Assembly: GCA_963932185.1 (NCBI GenBank)
Contig: OZ010666.1
Coordinates: 60,557,619-60,621,618 of the forward strand
Source of the DNA: Troglohyphantes excavatus
Taxonomy: Eukaryota; Arthropoda; Arachnida; Araneae; Linyphiidae
DNA length: 64,000 nt
Direction of reading: 5' to 3'
Shown here: positions 1 to 13,000 of the stretch, piece after piece
Numbering within the stretch: the stretch's first letter is position 1
How the letters are laid out: every line of letters starts with the position of its first letter
Program-made: the position numbers and the translations under genes
Notes under the pieces: generated by a model
Seen by the model: only the letters and a program-made list of their open reading frames with translations
Databases searched by the model: none
What the model was told of the DNA's origin: nothing

Positions 1-180
1 TAAAATATATTTTATAAAATAACATTACTTTTTTATTTACATTTTCATTAGTCGATAATAAGTCATCTGTTTTGAAGTTAACTTATTTTGTACATATGTT
101 TAATTTGTACCTAATTTCTTCCAACAATTTTAATTAAAAAAAATTTATTTGATGTAAAATTAAATTATTATAATTAAATT

Positions 181-3180
181 AGTTTAATTGCATTCATTAG
201 TTTTAGCTGCAGATGCCTCTAACTAGGGGAACTTATTTTACGGACAGCCTGTACTTTAAATTAAATTATTGCATTCAAACGGTTTAATTGCATTCATTAG
301 TTTTAGCTGCAGATGCCTCTAACTAGGGGAACTTATTTTACGGACAGCCTGTACTTTAAATTAAATTATTGCATTCAAACGGTTTAATTGCATTCATTAG
401 TTTTAGCTGCAGATGCCTCTAACTAGGGGAACTTATTTTACGGACAGCCTGTACTTTAAATTAAATTATTGCATTCAAACGGTTTAATTGCATTCATTAG
501 TTTTAGCTGCAGATGCCTCTAACTCGGGGAACTTATTTTACGGACAGCCTGTACTTTAAATTAAATTATTGCATTCAAACGGTTTAATTGCATTCATTAG
601 TTTTAGCTGCAGATGCCTCTAACTAGGGGAACTTATTTTACGGACAGCCTGTACTTTAAATTAAATTATTGCATTCAAACGGTTTAATTGCATTCATTAG
701 TTTTAGCTGCAGATGCCTCTAACTAGGGGAACTTATTTTACGGACAGCCTGTACTTTAAATTAAATTATTGCATTCAAACGGTTTAATTGCATTCATTAG
801 TTTTAGCTGCAGATGCCTCTAACTAGGGGAACTTATTTTACGGACAGCCTGTACTTTAAATTAAATTATTGCATTCAAACGGTTTAATTGCATTCATTAG
901 TTTTAGCTGCAGATGCCTCTAACTAGGGGAACTTATTTTACGGACAGCCTGTACTTTAAATTAAATTATTGCATTCAAACGGTTTAATTGCATTCATTAG
1001 TTTTAGCTGCAGATGCCTCTAACTAGGGGAACTTATTTTACGGACAGCCTGTACTTTAAATTAAATTATTGCATTCAAACGGTTTAATTGCATTCATTAG
1101 TTTTAGCTTCAGATGCCTCTAACTAGGGGAACTTATTTTACGGACAGCCTGTACTTTAAATTAAATTATTGCATTCAAACGGTTTAATTGCATTCATTAG
1201 TTTTAGCTGCAGATGCCTCTAACTAGGGGAACTTATTTTACGGACAGCCTGTACTTTAAATTAAATTATTGCATTCAAACGGTTTAATTGCATTCATTAG
1301 TTTTAGCTGCAGATGCCTCTAACTAGGGGAACTTATTTTACGGACAGCCTGTACTTTAAATTAAATTATTGCATTCAAACGGTTTAATTGCATTCATTAG
1401 TTTTAGCTGCAGATGCCTCTAACTAGGGGAACTTATTTTACGGACAGCCTGTACTTTAAATTAAATTATTGCATTCAAACGGTTTAATTGCATTCATTAG
1501 TTTTAGCTGCAGATGCCTCTAACTAGGGGAACTTATTTTACGGACAGCCTGTACTTTAAATTAAATTATTGCATTCAAACGGTTTAATTGCATTCATTAG
1601 TTTTAGCTTCAGATGCCTCTAACTAGGGGAACTTATTTTACGGACAGCCTGTACTTTAAATTAAATTATTGCATTCAAACGGTTTAATTGCATTCATTAG
1701 TTTTAGCTGCAGATGCCTCTAACTAGGGGAACTTATTTTACGGACAGCCTGTACTTTAAATTAAATTATTGCATTCAAACGGTTTAATTGCATTCATTAG
1801 TTTTAGCTGCAGATGCCTCTAACTAGGGGAACTTATTTTACGGACAGCCTGTACTTTAAATTAAATTATTGCATTCAAACGGTTTAATTGCATTCATTAG
1901 TTTTAGCTGCAGATGCCTCTAACTAGGGGAACTTATTTTACGGACAGCCTGTACTTTAAATTAAATTATTGCATTCAAACGGTTTAATTGCATTCATTAG
2001 TTTTAGCTGCAGATGCCTCTAACTAGGGGAACTTATTTTACGGACAGCCTGTACTTTAAATTAAATTATTGCATTCAAACGGTTTAATTGCATTCATTAG
2101 TTTTAGCTGCAGATGCCTCTAACTAGGGGAACTTATTTTACGGACAGCCTGTACTTTAAATTAAATTATTGCATTCAAACGGTTTAATTGCATTCATTAG
2201 TTTTAGCTGCAGATGCCTCTAACTAGGGGAACTTATTTTACGGACAGCCTGTACTTTAAATTAAATTATTGCATTCAAACGGTTTAATTGCATTCATTAG
2301 TTTTAGCTGCAGATGCCTCTAACTAGGGGAACTTATTTTACGGACAGCCTGTACTTTAAATTAAATTATTGCATTCAAACGGTTTAATTGCATTCATTAG
2401 TTTTAGCTGCAGATGCCTCTAACTAGGGGAACTTATTTTACGGACAGCCTGTACTTTAAATTAAATTATTGCATTCAAACGGTTTAATTGCATTCATTAG
2501 TTTTAGCTGCAGATGCCTCTAACTAGGGGAACTTATTTTACGGACAGCCTGTACTTTAAATTAAATTATTGCATTCAAACGGTTTAATTGCATTCATTAG
2601 TTTTAGCTGCAGATGCCTCTAACTAGGGGAACTTATTTTACGGACAGCCTGTACTTTAAATTAAATTATTGCATTCAAACGGTTTAATTGCATTCATTAG
2701 TTTTAGCTGCAGATGCCTCTAACTAGGGGAACTTATTTTACGGACAGCCTGTACTTTAAATTAAATTATTGCATTCAAACGGTTTAATTGCATTCATTAG
2801 TTTTAGCTGCAGATGCCTCTAACTAGGGGAACTTATTTTACGGACAGCCTGTACTTTAAATTAAATTATTGCATTCAAACGGTTTAATTGCATTCATTAG
2901 TTTTAGCTGCAGATGCCTCTAACTAGGGGAACTTATTTTACGGACAGCCTGTACTTTAAATTAAATTATTGCATTCAAACGGTTTAATTGCATTCATTAG
3001 TTTTAGCTGCAGATGCCTCTAACTAGGGGAACTTATTTTACGGACAGCCTGTACTTTAAATTAAATTATTGCATTCAAACGGTTTAATTGCATTCATTAG
3101 TTTTAGCTGCAGATGCCTCTAACTAGGGGAACTTATTTTACGGACAGCCTGTACTTTAAATTAAATTATTGCATTCAAAC
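181..3180. repeat. 100-bp satellite array, 30 copies
   Basis: The unit, starting GGTTTAATTGCATTC and containing CTGCAG and GGGGAACTTATTTTACGG, repeats with an exact 100-bp period from 181 to 3180. I saw only three internal substitutions in 3 kb besides the first base: C at 525 (copy 4), and the same G-to-T change in copies 10 and 15 (near 1109 and 1609), exactly 500 bp apart. The array lies upstream of the first visible kinase exon and therefore probably inside an intron. True copy number could differ if the assembly collapsed it. No coding frame runs through it. Confidence 0.98.
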
Positions 3181-3238
3181 GGAAGAGTGTGAGATGCCAT
3201 GTTATTCAATGGGAAAGTACCTATTCAATCTGCTCCTT

Positions 3239-3274
3239 ATAGTTGCTTATAATCTCCCATGTTAAGTCTGCTTA
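3239..3274 (+). repeat. 36-bp direct repeat, copy 1
   Basis: Matches 3884-3919 with two mismatches (core AGTTGCTTATAATC). The pair brackets the dispersed element at 3318-3690 and may be older duplicated flank. Confidence 0.7.
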
Positions 3275-3317
3275 CAATGTTACAAATAAGTACTCAAAAA
3301 TTAATCAAATGTACTCA

Positions 3318-3690
3318 TTTTTTATTACATTCGATGCTTAGCACGGCTCCGAATGCATAAGTCTCAATTTTGAAAAAGACATGTACTCAAAAATAAGCAC
3401 AATGAATAAAAAGAGTAGGTGCTAGCCTACACAAGCTGCCTTCATAAATCACTTTCAATAAATACCAACAATTACAACCAAGACTTACTGGGAATCGAAC
3501 CCAGATCCCAAGGCACCACAATCCAGTTCCTTATCCATTGTAGTACCAGGACGACGCGAATAAGTCATAAACAGAATACTTGTTTAAACTGTGTGTAAAT
3601 TAAGATAATTGAGTTGTAATAACTCCGTTTCCATTTAAGCAAACGACATCAAATAATATGGAAAACCATCTTCTAAACAACTATTTTAAT
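3318..3690 (-). mobile_element. Dispersed element with tRNA-like core, copy 1
   Basis: About 370 bp aligns in reverse orientation with 44865-45215. Shared blocks include GATAATTGAGTTGTAATAAC, GGAAAACCATCTTCT and ATTTTTTATTACATTCGATG. The middle (about 3482-3549) is tRNA-like on the minus strand, with a B-box-like GGGTTCGATTCCC. The tRNA-like part is internal rather than at one end, unlike a standard SINE head. Confidence 0.7.
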
Positions 3691-3883
3691 TTTATCAGGT
3701 TAAATTGTTAAGATGGCATGAACAGAAGCTGTTATTAGCAATATTATAATCACTTTCCTCATTTTTGTGAAAGTACATTTGCTTAAATTTGAGTACGTCG
3801 TTGATCATTTACGTTTCAATTTTAACAAAGATAAACAAATAGGTTCAGGTACACATTTTTAAGTACTTTTTTTTTTACAATGC

Positions 3884-3919
3884 ATAGTTGCTTATAATCT
3901 TCCACGTTAAGTCTGCTTA
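3884..3919 (+). repeat. 36-bp direct repeat, copy 2
   Basis: Partner of 3239-3274, 645 bp away, ending 43 bp before the first kinase exon in the window. Confidence 0.7.
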
Positions 3920-3962
3920 GGATTAACAAAACAATTGATGTTTCTGTTTCATACTGCTGCAG

Positions 3963-4099
3963 GTACTTCATGACCACATCGCCTACAGATACGAGATCCT
4001 GGAAGTGATCGGAAAAGGTTCTTTTGGGCAGGTTATCCGTGCGCTGGACCACAGGACAGACACCCAAATCGCGCTCAAAATCATCAGGAACAAGAAAAG
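3963..4099 (+). CDS. DYRK4: DYRK4-like exon a (kinase N-lobe, Gly loop)
   Basis: It begins after an acceptor ending CTGCTGCAG, phase 0, and encodes a DYRK-homology segment (HDHIAYRYE) followed by GKGSFGQV and IALKII with the ATP-anchoring lysine. It ends before donor GTAAAT with two bases of a split Arg codon. Upstream exons must exist, because the protein would otherwise start inside the DH-box/kinase boundary. Confidence 0.93.
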
Positions 4100-7000
4100 G
4101 TAAATGAGACGTAGTTGCATTTCGCAGGAACATTAAACTTTGTTCAGACGTGGCGTTTGAAATGGGCCACTTATTTACTTGCCAGAAGAAGAAAAAAAAG
4201 CCATCGTTCTTATGAGGGTTGTCATGAGACAATTCTCCCTACTTTATTCCCTATCAAAGTCGCAGAAGTCCGGGATAAAAAACGCTCCTCCGAAAGTTCC
4301 TCTAATATTCCTAAGTCTAAAAATTTTTAACTCAAAAATAACCTGAATTATAATTTCTGGTGCATAGGTTTATATACCATACTATAATTATATTTACAGA
4401 TAAGCGTGGTGGTATTATATGTTGTTACTTCATAAGCTAAAGCTTCTGAGCTTTCGATGAAAAACAAATCAAAACCTAAAATAACTTAGACAAGTATTGA
4501 ACAAATTAAGGAGCATTTTACAAGTTACTGATAAAAAAACACAACAAAAATTAGCGCATTTTTAATAATAACTTTCCAGCCAGTTGAAAGTTACAAGTTA
4601 TATTTAAAAGATCGCGTGCGATTTATTAACTTTAAATGAGATGTATGAGAACTAATAAAATATATATTTGCTTATAAATGCTAGAAATCAATTCAGTTCT
4701 ACTTAAAAAATAAGATAATGAAGAATGGATAGGATTAGAGGACGAAAATGTATATCTGGTTTTGAAACTAGAGGGCTCATATAAAGGAAATTAGAAAAAT
4801 AAACATTTATATCGAACTCTATTTATGATTCTTAATTTGAACACTCGTCGTGTTTGTAGAGCGTAACATAAACATATGACAAACAGTTTTTTTTTAAAGG
4901 AGATTTAAGTTGATTCAAAACTCGTTTCCCCGCAGGTTCCACCAGCAGGCCCTGGTCGAGGTGAAGATCCTGGAGCAAGTGACGAAGAAGGACCGGGAAG
5001 GTTTCTTCAACGTCATCCACATGCTGGACCACTTCTACTTCAGGAACCACCTCTGCATCACCTTCGAGCTCATGGGGTGAGATGGATCTCCCGTGTCCGT
5101 GTTCACTCTTAAAAATGCATGCTTACTTCTGAAGAAACTTTCGCTATTTTGACGAAACAGACGCCTGCTAAACACTCCGATTAAAAATTTCATTAAACTG
5201 AGGAAATTCCTTTTGTTTTTTTTTCCCATGAAATTTATTTCGTCAAAAATGAAGAAGATTTCAAATAAAAATTATATGCCCTATTCGTATCAGGAATCTT
5301 TTGGTTTGAAGTCTCTCCCGCTATTAACCAGCCAAAAAAGTTATTTTTAATTGTGGCAATATACATTTAAGAACCAAAATTAGAACCGAATGAGCCGATG
5401 CCACCGAACAGGACTCTGAGTAAATTATTTTCGTTAAAAATTTTAATATTCTTGTTTCTTCAAAAGTCAAGGAATTCAGTGACGAATCGATTCTCAAAAT
5501 TGACGAAAGTAGCCTTGACGATCGCAGAATGATAAGAAAATCATAGTGTTATTTCTGTGAGTGAACACTCTCAGAAATAATATTCATTTTTTTAGCATTC
5601 TGCGATCATCAAGGCTATTTTCGTCATAGTTGACAATCGTTTCGTCATTGAACCACGTGACCTTTGACGAAACACGAATCTTCAAATTTTTAACGAAAGT
5701 AATTTACTCAACTCAATTTCTTTTGGGTGATATCGGCTCATATGTGGTCAGAATTTAAACGAGTCTTCTTGACCGATAGGATAGAGCGTTTAACTGTAGA
5801 CGGAGATGTCTGTGGTTTCAATTGCGCTTTCTATATTTATTTGAAATCATTTTTGACAAAATGTATAATAGAACATCATATAGCAGGTGCGTTTCTTCAA
5901 GAGTGACAAAAGTTTCGTCAACTATGAGCATGCATTTTTAACAGTGCATCCATTAGTTTTCGGATACAAGTTTCAATTACGACTAAAATCCATGCAATAC
6001 ATGCTTAAACATATAACACTTGTCTTCACTTGTCTGATTCCCCCCAATGTGTGCGTTGCAGCTGCAACCTGTACGAGCTCATCAAGAAGAACCAGTACCA
6101 GGGCTTCAGCCTCGGCCTCATCCGCAGGTTCGCCTTCTCGCTGGTGCAGTGTCTGAGACTGCTGCACAGGGAGAACATCATTCACTGCGACCTCAAACCG
6201 GTAAGAAGCGGATTGCTCCTTATTTCCTTTTCTTAAAAAAAAATAGCAATTTAAAAACTTGGTGCGTTGAACTATATTTTTAATAATAAAATCCGGGTTA
6301 TATGTAAGAGTAATTTACTTTCTGGAAGTCGAATTTTATCGTGGATTTTCCTATTTTGTGAAGAAATTGAAAGTTGGTAACTTTTAAATCTTACGAATAC
6401 AAATCTAATTAAATAGTTTTTAATGTGTGAAGTGCACTTTAAACAATCAAAATCCCTAAATATGGCCCTCCTTTCAGGAGAACATTCTTCTCAAGAGCCG
6501 CGGCAGTAGCTCCATCAAGGTGATAGACTTCGGAAGTTCTTGCTTCAGCCACCAGAGGGTGTACACTTACATCCAGTCCAGGTTTTACAGATCTCCAGAA
6601 GTGAGTTGGGGGAGTTTTCCTATTTGTCTTTGAACATTTTTGAAATTACGTAAGTTGAATTCTTCCATATTGAATAAAACCAAGTCTCCTTAAAACCATA
6701 TTGGTCATTACATCCTAATTTTGCCTAAGTTCACAGAAACAATTATGTTTATTTGATGCTCTCCGTGAAAGATTTTTTGGAAAAATCTGATTTCAAAAAA
6801 TTTAGTGTAATCATGCAGAGTGTAGTCCGGTTACACTGAAGTTGAAGTTTGTTATTGGTCATTCAAACGGTTTAAATTAATTAAATTATAAAGAAATAAT
6901 GTTTTAAAATAACAAAATATTCTATTTATATTAACACGTTCACTGCCGCCACGAAATTAACTGATTGAGAGTCAAAACCGACCTACAAGGTTTCATCTTA

Positions 7001-10000
7001 ATGAACTTATCACGCACCGGGTGCGTGTCCGGCCTCCGCGCAATAACCAATACCACGTAAACTAATGGCACGTTGACAATCAACGTGTTAAACAAAGAAC
7101 GTAAAACTTTTAGGAATACAGAAGGTGAGAGAAACGCATATTTCTCATGAAAACTTAGCACATTTATTCTTTTCTATGGATCTTACTTTGAGTCGCTCCT
7201 TGGAAAGGAAACATTTTGGTGGCAAACACTGATTCGCACTTACGGCTAAACAAGTACAGTTGTTGAATGTTCAAAGCGTGGTTCACGCCTATACTTTATG
7301 AACTTTGGTGAGAAGAAGGAAAACGTAAAATTTTCATGATAATGCCTTAGTGTACAAATATGTTGGAAGAAATGTTGGTATATGTATCGAAAAAAAACCC
7401 TGGCAGTTTTTTTTACCAATTACAATAATTGTTTATCACCTACAACAAATGGGACTATATAGATTACAATTCAAGGATTAAATGAACTCAACCTCAAATT
7501 CACGAAATTACACTTTACACATTTGTGTACTAAGTCATTTATAATGTTATTCCTTGTTATGGCAGGTCATCCTGGGTCTCCCGTACGGTCCCCCGATCGA
7601 CATGTGGAGCCTGGGCTGCATCCTGGCGGAGCTGTACACGGGCTACCCCCTCTTCCCCGGCGAGAACGAGGCCGACCAGCTGGCCTGTATCATGGAGATA
7701 TTCGGGCCCCCTCCTGCTTCCGTCCTAGACTCTGCCTCCAGGAAGAGGCTATTCTTCGGTCAGTCTCTCAACCCACCTGTTCTCCCCCCCGACTCTAGTC
7801 TGTACAGTATTTTATTATATATACACTGTTTACACACTTAAACGGTTTATACTCGAGAACAATCTAACTATACTCGGAGACAACCTAAGTTGAACCTGAA
7901 GTGGAAGCTATGACATGTATAAATATTCAATTGCTTTAGGCTCAACTTAGGTTTTCCCCTAGTATAGATTCTAAAGCGAAGGTTATGATTTGTAAAAAGG
8001 CTCAACTGCACAAATCTATGACTATGATTGGTTAAACATAATTCATCCGCTGCCTTAAAAAACAATCGAAAAATGGGTGAGTATGTGTAAAACCCGTCAT
8101 ACTCGTATTTGACTCCTTTATCGCTGCCTTTGCCGCAAACTATTCAAAACACGTCATTCATAATATACTTTCTTATCTTTCCTCCCTCCCTCCCTTAGAG
8201 ATTGAACTATTTCTCCGGCAAATTCAAAAGGTTAATGGATGCCGACGATCTGCAGCTTTTTATTTGTTAAATCTGACATACATTATTCGATAGTTAATTA
8301 CCATAATATTCAAAATTTAAAATCAAAAGTAGTTTAATTTCACAATTGTATTACGAATATTCAATTGAAAGTTTTGTTTATCGCCCATTGTATTGGACGT
8401 ATTTTGATGTATTGTGAACTATATTTTTCGGCGGAAGAATCATATATCACAGTATAAACGCTTAAGACCAGGATAGCATGCCCCCAAGTATTATAACATG
8501 ATCATTTAAAAAAACATTAATTTTGAAATAATGTGCGCTTTCAATATGCTCTGAGGGTGAACTAGTATCGTTTTGTATAAAAGTCGGATACTTAACAACT
8601 AGACCAAAAGGATCCCCAAAGTACAAAAGTATTATCGGCTATTCAAAGGATGAGAATATTTTACATCATAACTTTTCTTTTGTTCTAATAAATAACAGTG
8701 TCATACTGGATAGTCAAAATTTGCGGAAAAATTTGAATTGATTTTCATGCCATACATATATTTATTGAAACTGTTTTAAACTGTAAAAATAAGTGCTTAA
8801 AAAGTACTTTGTACCTCAAAAATGTTTTAACTTTTTATCTTAGGAAATAATTATAACAATAGTTGAGTTTGTAATGTACAGTCATTTTCTGATAATTTTT
8901 ATCTAATTAAAAACTTAATGATAACTCGCATTCAAAACCGAATTTATTAAGACATTTTTATACTTAATTCTTTCACGACTAGTACCACGAACGTACGAGG
9001 AGTCGCAAACATGATATCGCACACATAGTTAATCTTTCATATCAATTGCAATAGAACACTTTATTCCGTTCTGGATATGTAAAAATTTATGAAAATAGTT
9101 TCTGCGATGTAACCTAAATAAACTATTACAGCCCAATATTTCTCGAGAATATACCGATTGTGTCCGAAATAGGTTTCAAGTTTCCATATTTTCAAAGAAC
9201 AATTATTTATTGGAACGCTATCGGAAGAACCCTTATTTCTCTAATAGGTGATTGACTAAAACAACATGTATTATGCGATTTTTGTAATTTTATTAATTAT
9301 CATTCCCATAACATAGTTAGCTATTCTATTTATCTTCATTTAAAGAACATTCACACTTCTTCGTGTTTAAAAAATTATTTCAATTACTACAATAAAATTC
9401 TTAATTATGAAAATATAACCTTAAATACAAAAGATTATGTGACATAGTTCCTTTTTTTTTGTACATTTTTGTATTGTAACATCGTAAACTTAAAAAGTAA
9501 AAATTATGCCTTTTAAGATTAAAACATAAGTATCCTCTTACTAATGTGTCCTTTTACAAGAGGCCACCGTTTCCTTCAGCGCGTTATAGGAAAATACTAA
9601 CAGTTTGGTATACAGCTGAGCAAAAGCCCTCGCTGATTATTAAAGAAATTTAAGAAATATTCAATATGAAATGAAATCAGTTTACTTCTTCTGTAATGCA
9701 CTAAAACCCCTAAACCTGTTATTTACTTAAAACAAACCAATATGGGCAGATTGGTCGCCAAGTGGCGCAAGTAAAAAAAATCCGAAAATGAACTAACACC
9801 ATTTTCCATTACTAGACAGATAAATCTATTATTTGGCTAAGTGGTGTCAGTCCTAGCTCAATAGGTTGCCCAATTATGAGTTGATGTCACTTCACTTAAA
9901 ATTATAGCCAAGGCGAGTTGCAAAGTTTAAACACTCTAAAATCGGAACTCTGATTTGGATTTGCACCACTTGTCAGCCAACCCACCATATGCAAATCCTT

Positions 10001-13000
10001 TCTTTACCATTCATATTTAATATGAACAGTACAACATTAAGAACAACAGAATTGAATTGAATTTAAAACCTATTTGCCATACCATTATAGGTTAAATGTA
10101 ATAGCGCAGTAGGATATACCCCAATAAATAAGATATTCCCCAATAATAATAATATATAATCCAATGATAACAGGATATACCAAAATACTGATAATAGGAT
10201 ATATACCCCAATTCTCTTTGTGTTTTCTTTAGATTCCAAAGGTGTTCCCCGCAACTTGACGAACAGCAAAGGTAAAAAACGCAAGCCTTGTTCAAAGACA
10301 CTTGGCGTTGTTCTTGGATGCAATGACGAAGACTTTGTCAACTTCCTCTCTAGATGCCTTGAGTAAGATCAGCCACTTATTTGTCAAATTATACTTAATT
10401 AGCATTCCCGTGCGATAATTATCGCATGAAAACCCCCCTCTCCCCTCCAAACACACACCTAATTCCTGTAAGGCCGAAATATATTAGCGTATTTCTTATA
10501 GCCAAAAGATAATAAAAGTTTAACTCTTTTGCTCAATCATAGATGGCAGCATTATTAACGGTTTGTTAAAAAACACACGTTTAAATGACTTATTTTAAGC
10601 ATTAAAAAAAACGTTGATATTTGTGAGATGAAATTTTGATTCGTTATTGGTCCATGGAATTATCTTTCTTTTGACATCTCATGTGTTAAGATTCGTTGCG
10701 TCTAAGGGGTGTAGAAGGGATCTTTACTACAGAATACTAATTATTGTCTTAAAATATTTCTCTTTTTTTATTTGTTTTAATGTATTTTTCATTTACTTTA
10801 AAGTACAGTTTTCATTTATTTTAATAATATAAAAAAATAATTGATTATAAAGGGGAAAATATATTTGAATGGAGTTTAATTTTATGTACTTTGCAGTTTT
10901 TGATGTATGAAACTTCAAAGTTAAATTTAGTCCGATATTTCAATCACTGTTATTTAAAAGTGAAGATTGAATAAAAGCAACCATATTAAAAAGCAACAGT
11001 TTTTACATTTAAAATATATTTCAAATTTTTAAATTTTGTGTATTTTATTTAAAAAATAAATTATAAATCACATTTAACTAAAACATGAGATCCCTCATAC
11101 AAAACAAATTTTTTAAATGCAATGAAAGATGTGCGTATGCATCATTTGTAATTATTACCATTTTCTTGAAGAACTTGGGCAAGAATACGGATGACATATT
11201 TCATTGTTATATAGATAGTTGTTGTTGCTGCCAAAACGACTCGTTTAAACAGCACTTCTATTAAACTTGCAAAAACTTTTCAAACAGTTAAATTACGCTT
11301 GCGTCTTCGATGGCGACCCTTTTTCACTTTCGCAAAATATCGTTATTAGCGAAACGCTCGTAGGATTTCTGCAGCAAATAACCAGTTAATAAATCCACTT
11401 CTTAAGCAGCAAACATCTCGCAAGTATACACTGGATTAATTTGTTACACAACCACGTCCCTTTTATTTATCACTAAACCCAAAACTACACTCCCTGCAAT
11501 GGTTACAATTTCTTAACCATGACCATGCGATACGAACCATATAAAATCAATCCCATAAATAAATTTTTAACTAAGTTTTACTAAAAGACGTCTTGTTTGC
11601 AGTTGGGATCCAGAGAAGAGGATGAAACCAGAAGAGAGCCATCGCCATCGCTGGCTGTCCGGCAACAGGGGCCCCGCGCACAGGAGGGCATCCACCACCT
11701 CCACGGGGCCCAAGGAGAACGGGGCCCGGGATAAGAAGGAGCCCCGCATGTCCGCCTCCTCCTCGAGGAACAGTCTCAATAAGAACAATAACAACAACAA
11801 CAGCAATCACGCACCTCCAAAAGAAGTGAAGAAGGCGACTCCTCCGAAAAAAAGTAAAATTGAGATTCATGCTTGGTGTTCATAAACTAAAAATATCCAC
11901 TCTTATTTAGAGCCCAGGAATTTGTGCATTCACTGTTAAAATACATGCTGATTTTTGACGAAACAGAAGCATGCTAAAAGATTGTTCCGAAGTCGTTCGA
12001 GCTATCATCAGCTCTTTTGAATTGTGGCAAAATACATATAATAACCGAAATGAGCTGATATTGCCAGAAAGAATCGGAGTAAATTTTTTTCGATAAATAT
12101 TTGAAGATTCTTGTTTCCTCAAAAATCGAGTGATTCAATGACAAAATGGTTGTCAAAACTGACGAAAGTAGCCTGCTAAAAAAATGAGAGTGTCATTTCA
12201 TAGAATGTTGTGCTTCCCAATAGCTATTTTATTTAGTAATCCAAAAAGCTATAAAATAGCATTTTAAAATCGTTTTAAGTTGTTACACTTATGGGTTTTT
12301 CGGTAATTTATAAACTCAAAATTATTTGTGTGCTGTAAATACTTTTATATAATCAGAAAAAAAAATATTTTCTAATCTGTTATTCCTGGGTGAATTTTAA
12401 TTTTAAAATCATTTCAATACTTGTGTCCTATTTTCATCAAATATAAATATTACTTCTAGACTTAGATTGAATTGCTAAATTGTCAAGTAAAATAAGCTGG
12501 TTTTATATCCTAGATTCGTATCCCGGATTAACGCGTATATTACTTTGTTCCTTTTGGAAGTGACAGTGAACAGCTTATCAAGCCCTTCCTCACAAAAACT
12601 CATCACTCCCACGTCATGTTTATATGAAGGGTACAGGGAATGAAGTCGCAATGTCAACTAAAACAATTTTCTCAGAAAACGGGTATTTATTTGTAACAAC
12701 GCGCCTTTTTTCTTCAGTATAGCAGAGCTTTTACCGTCATTTTCACTTGACATTACATCTTTATGGCCAAAATGAAATTACAGTTTAATAGTTGCTTTCA
12801 GTTACAACTACATGGCATGATAATCTCATTTTTGACAAAAACTTGACATTGCGTCTTAATTTCCTGTACCCTTCATATGTCGAAGTTGTAAGTTGGCAGC
12901 GAGAGCGCAAGTGCCCGCCGATCTGATGATGGTGAACATAACAAAATCCCGAATCCACAACGGTTCAATGGTTATTACAAATTTTAAACTTGATCTACTT

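Noticed and set aside
181..3180. CRISPR-like regular array
   Set aside because: The whole 100-bp unit is repeated with no variable spacers, and the context is eukaryotic; it is a satellite.
3822..4232. 136-codon minus-strand frame over kinase exon a
   Set aside because: Antisense shadow of a conserved kinase exon with intact splice sites on the plus strand.
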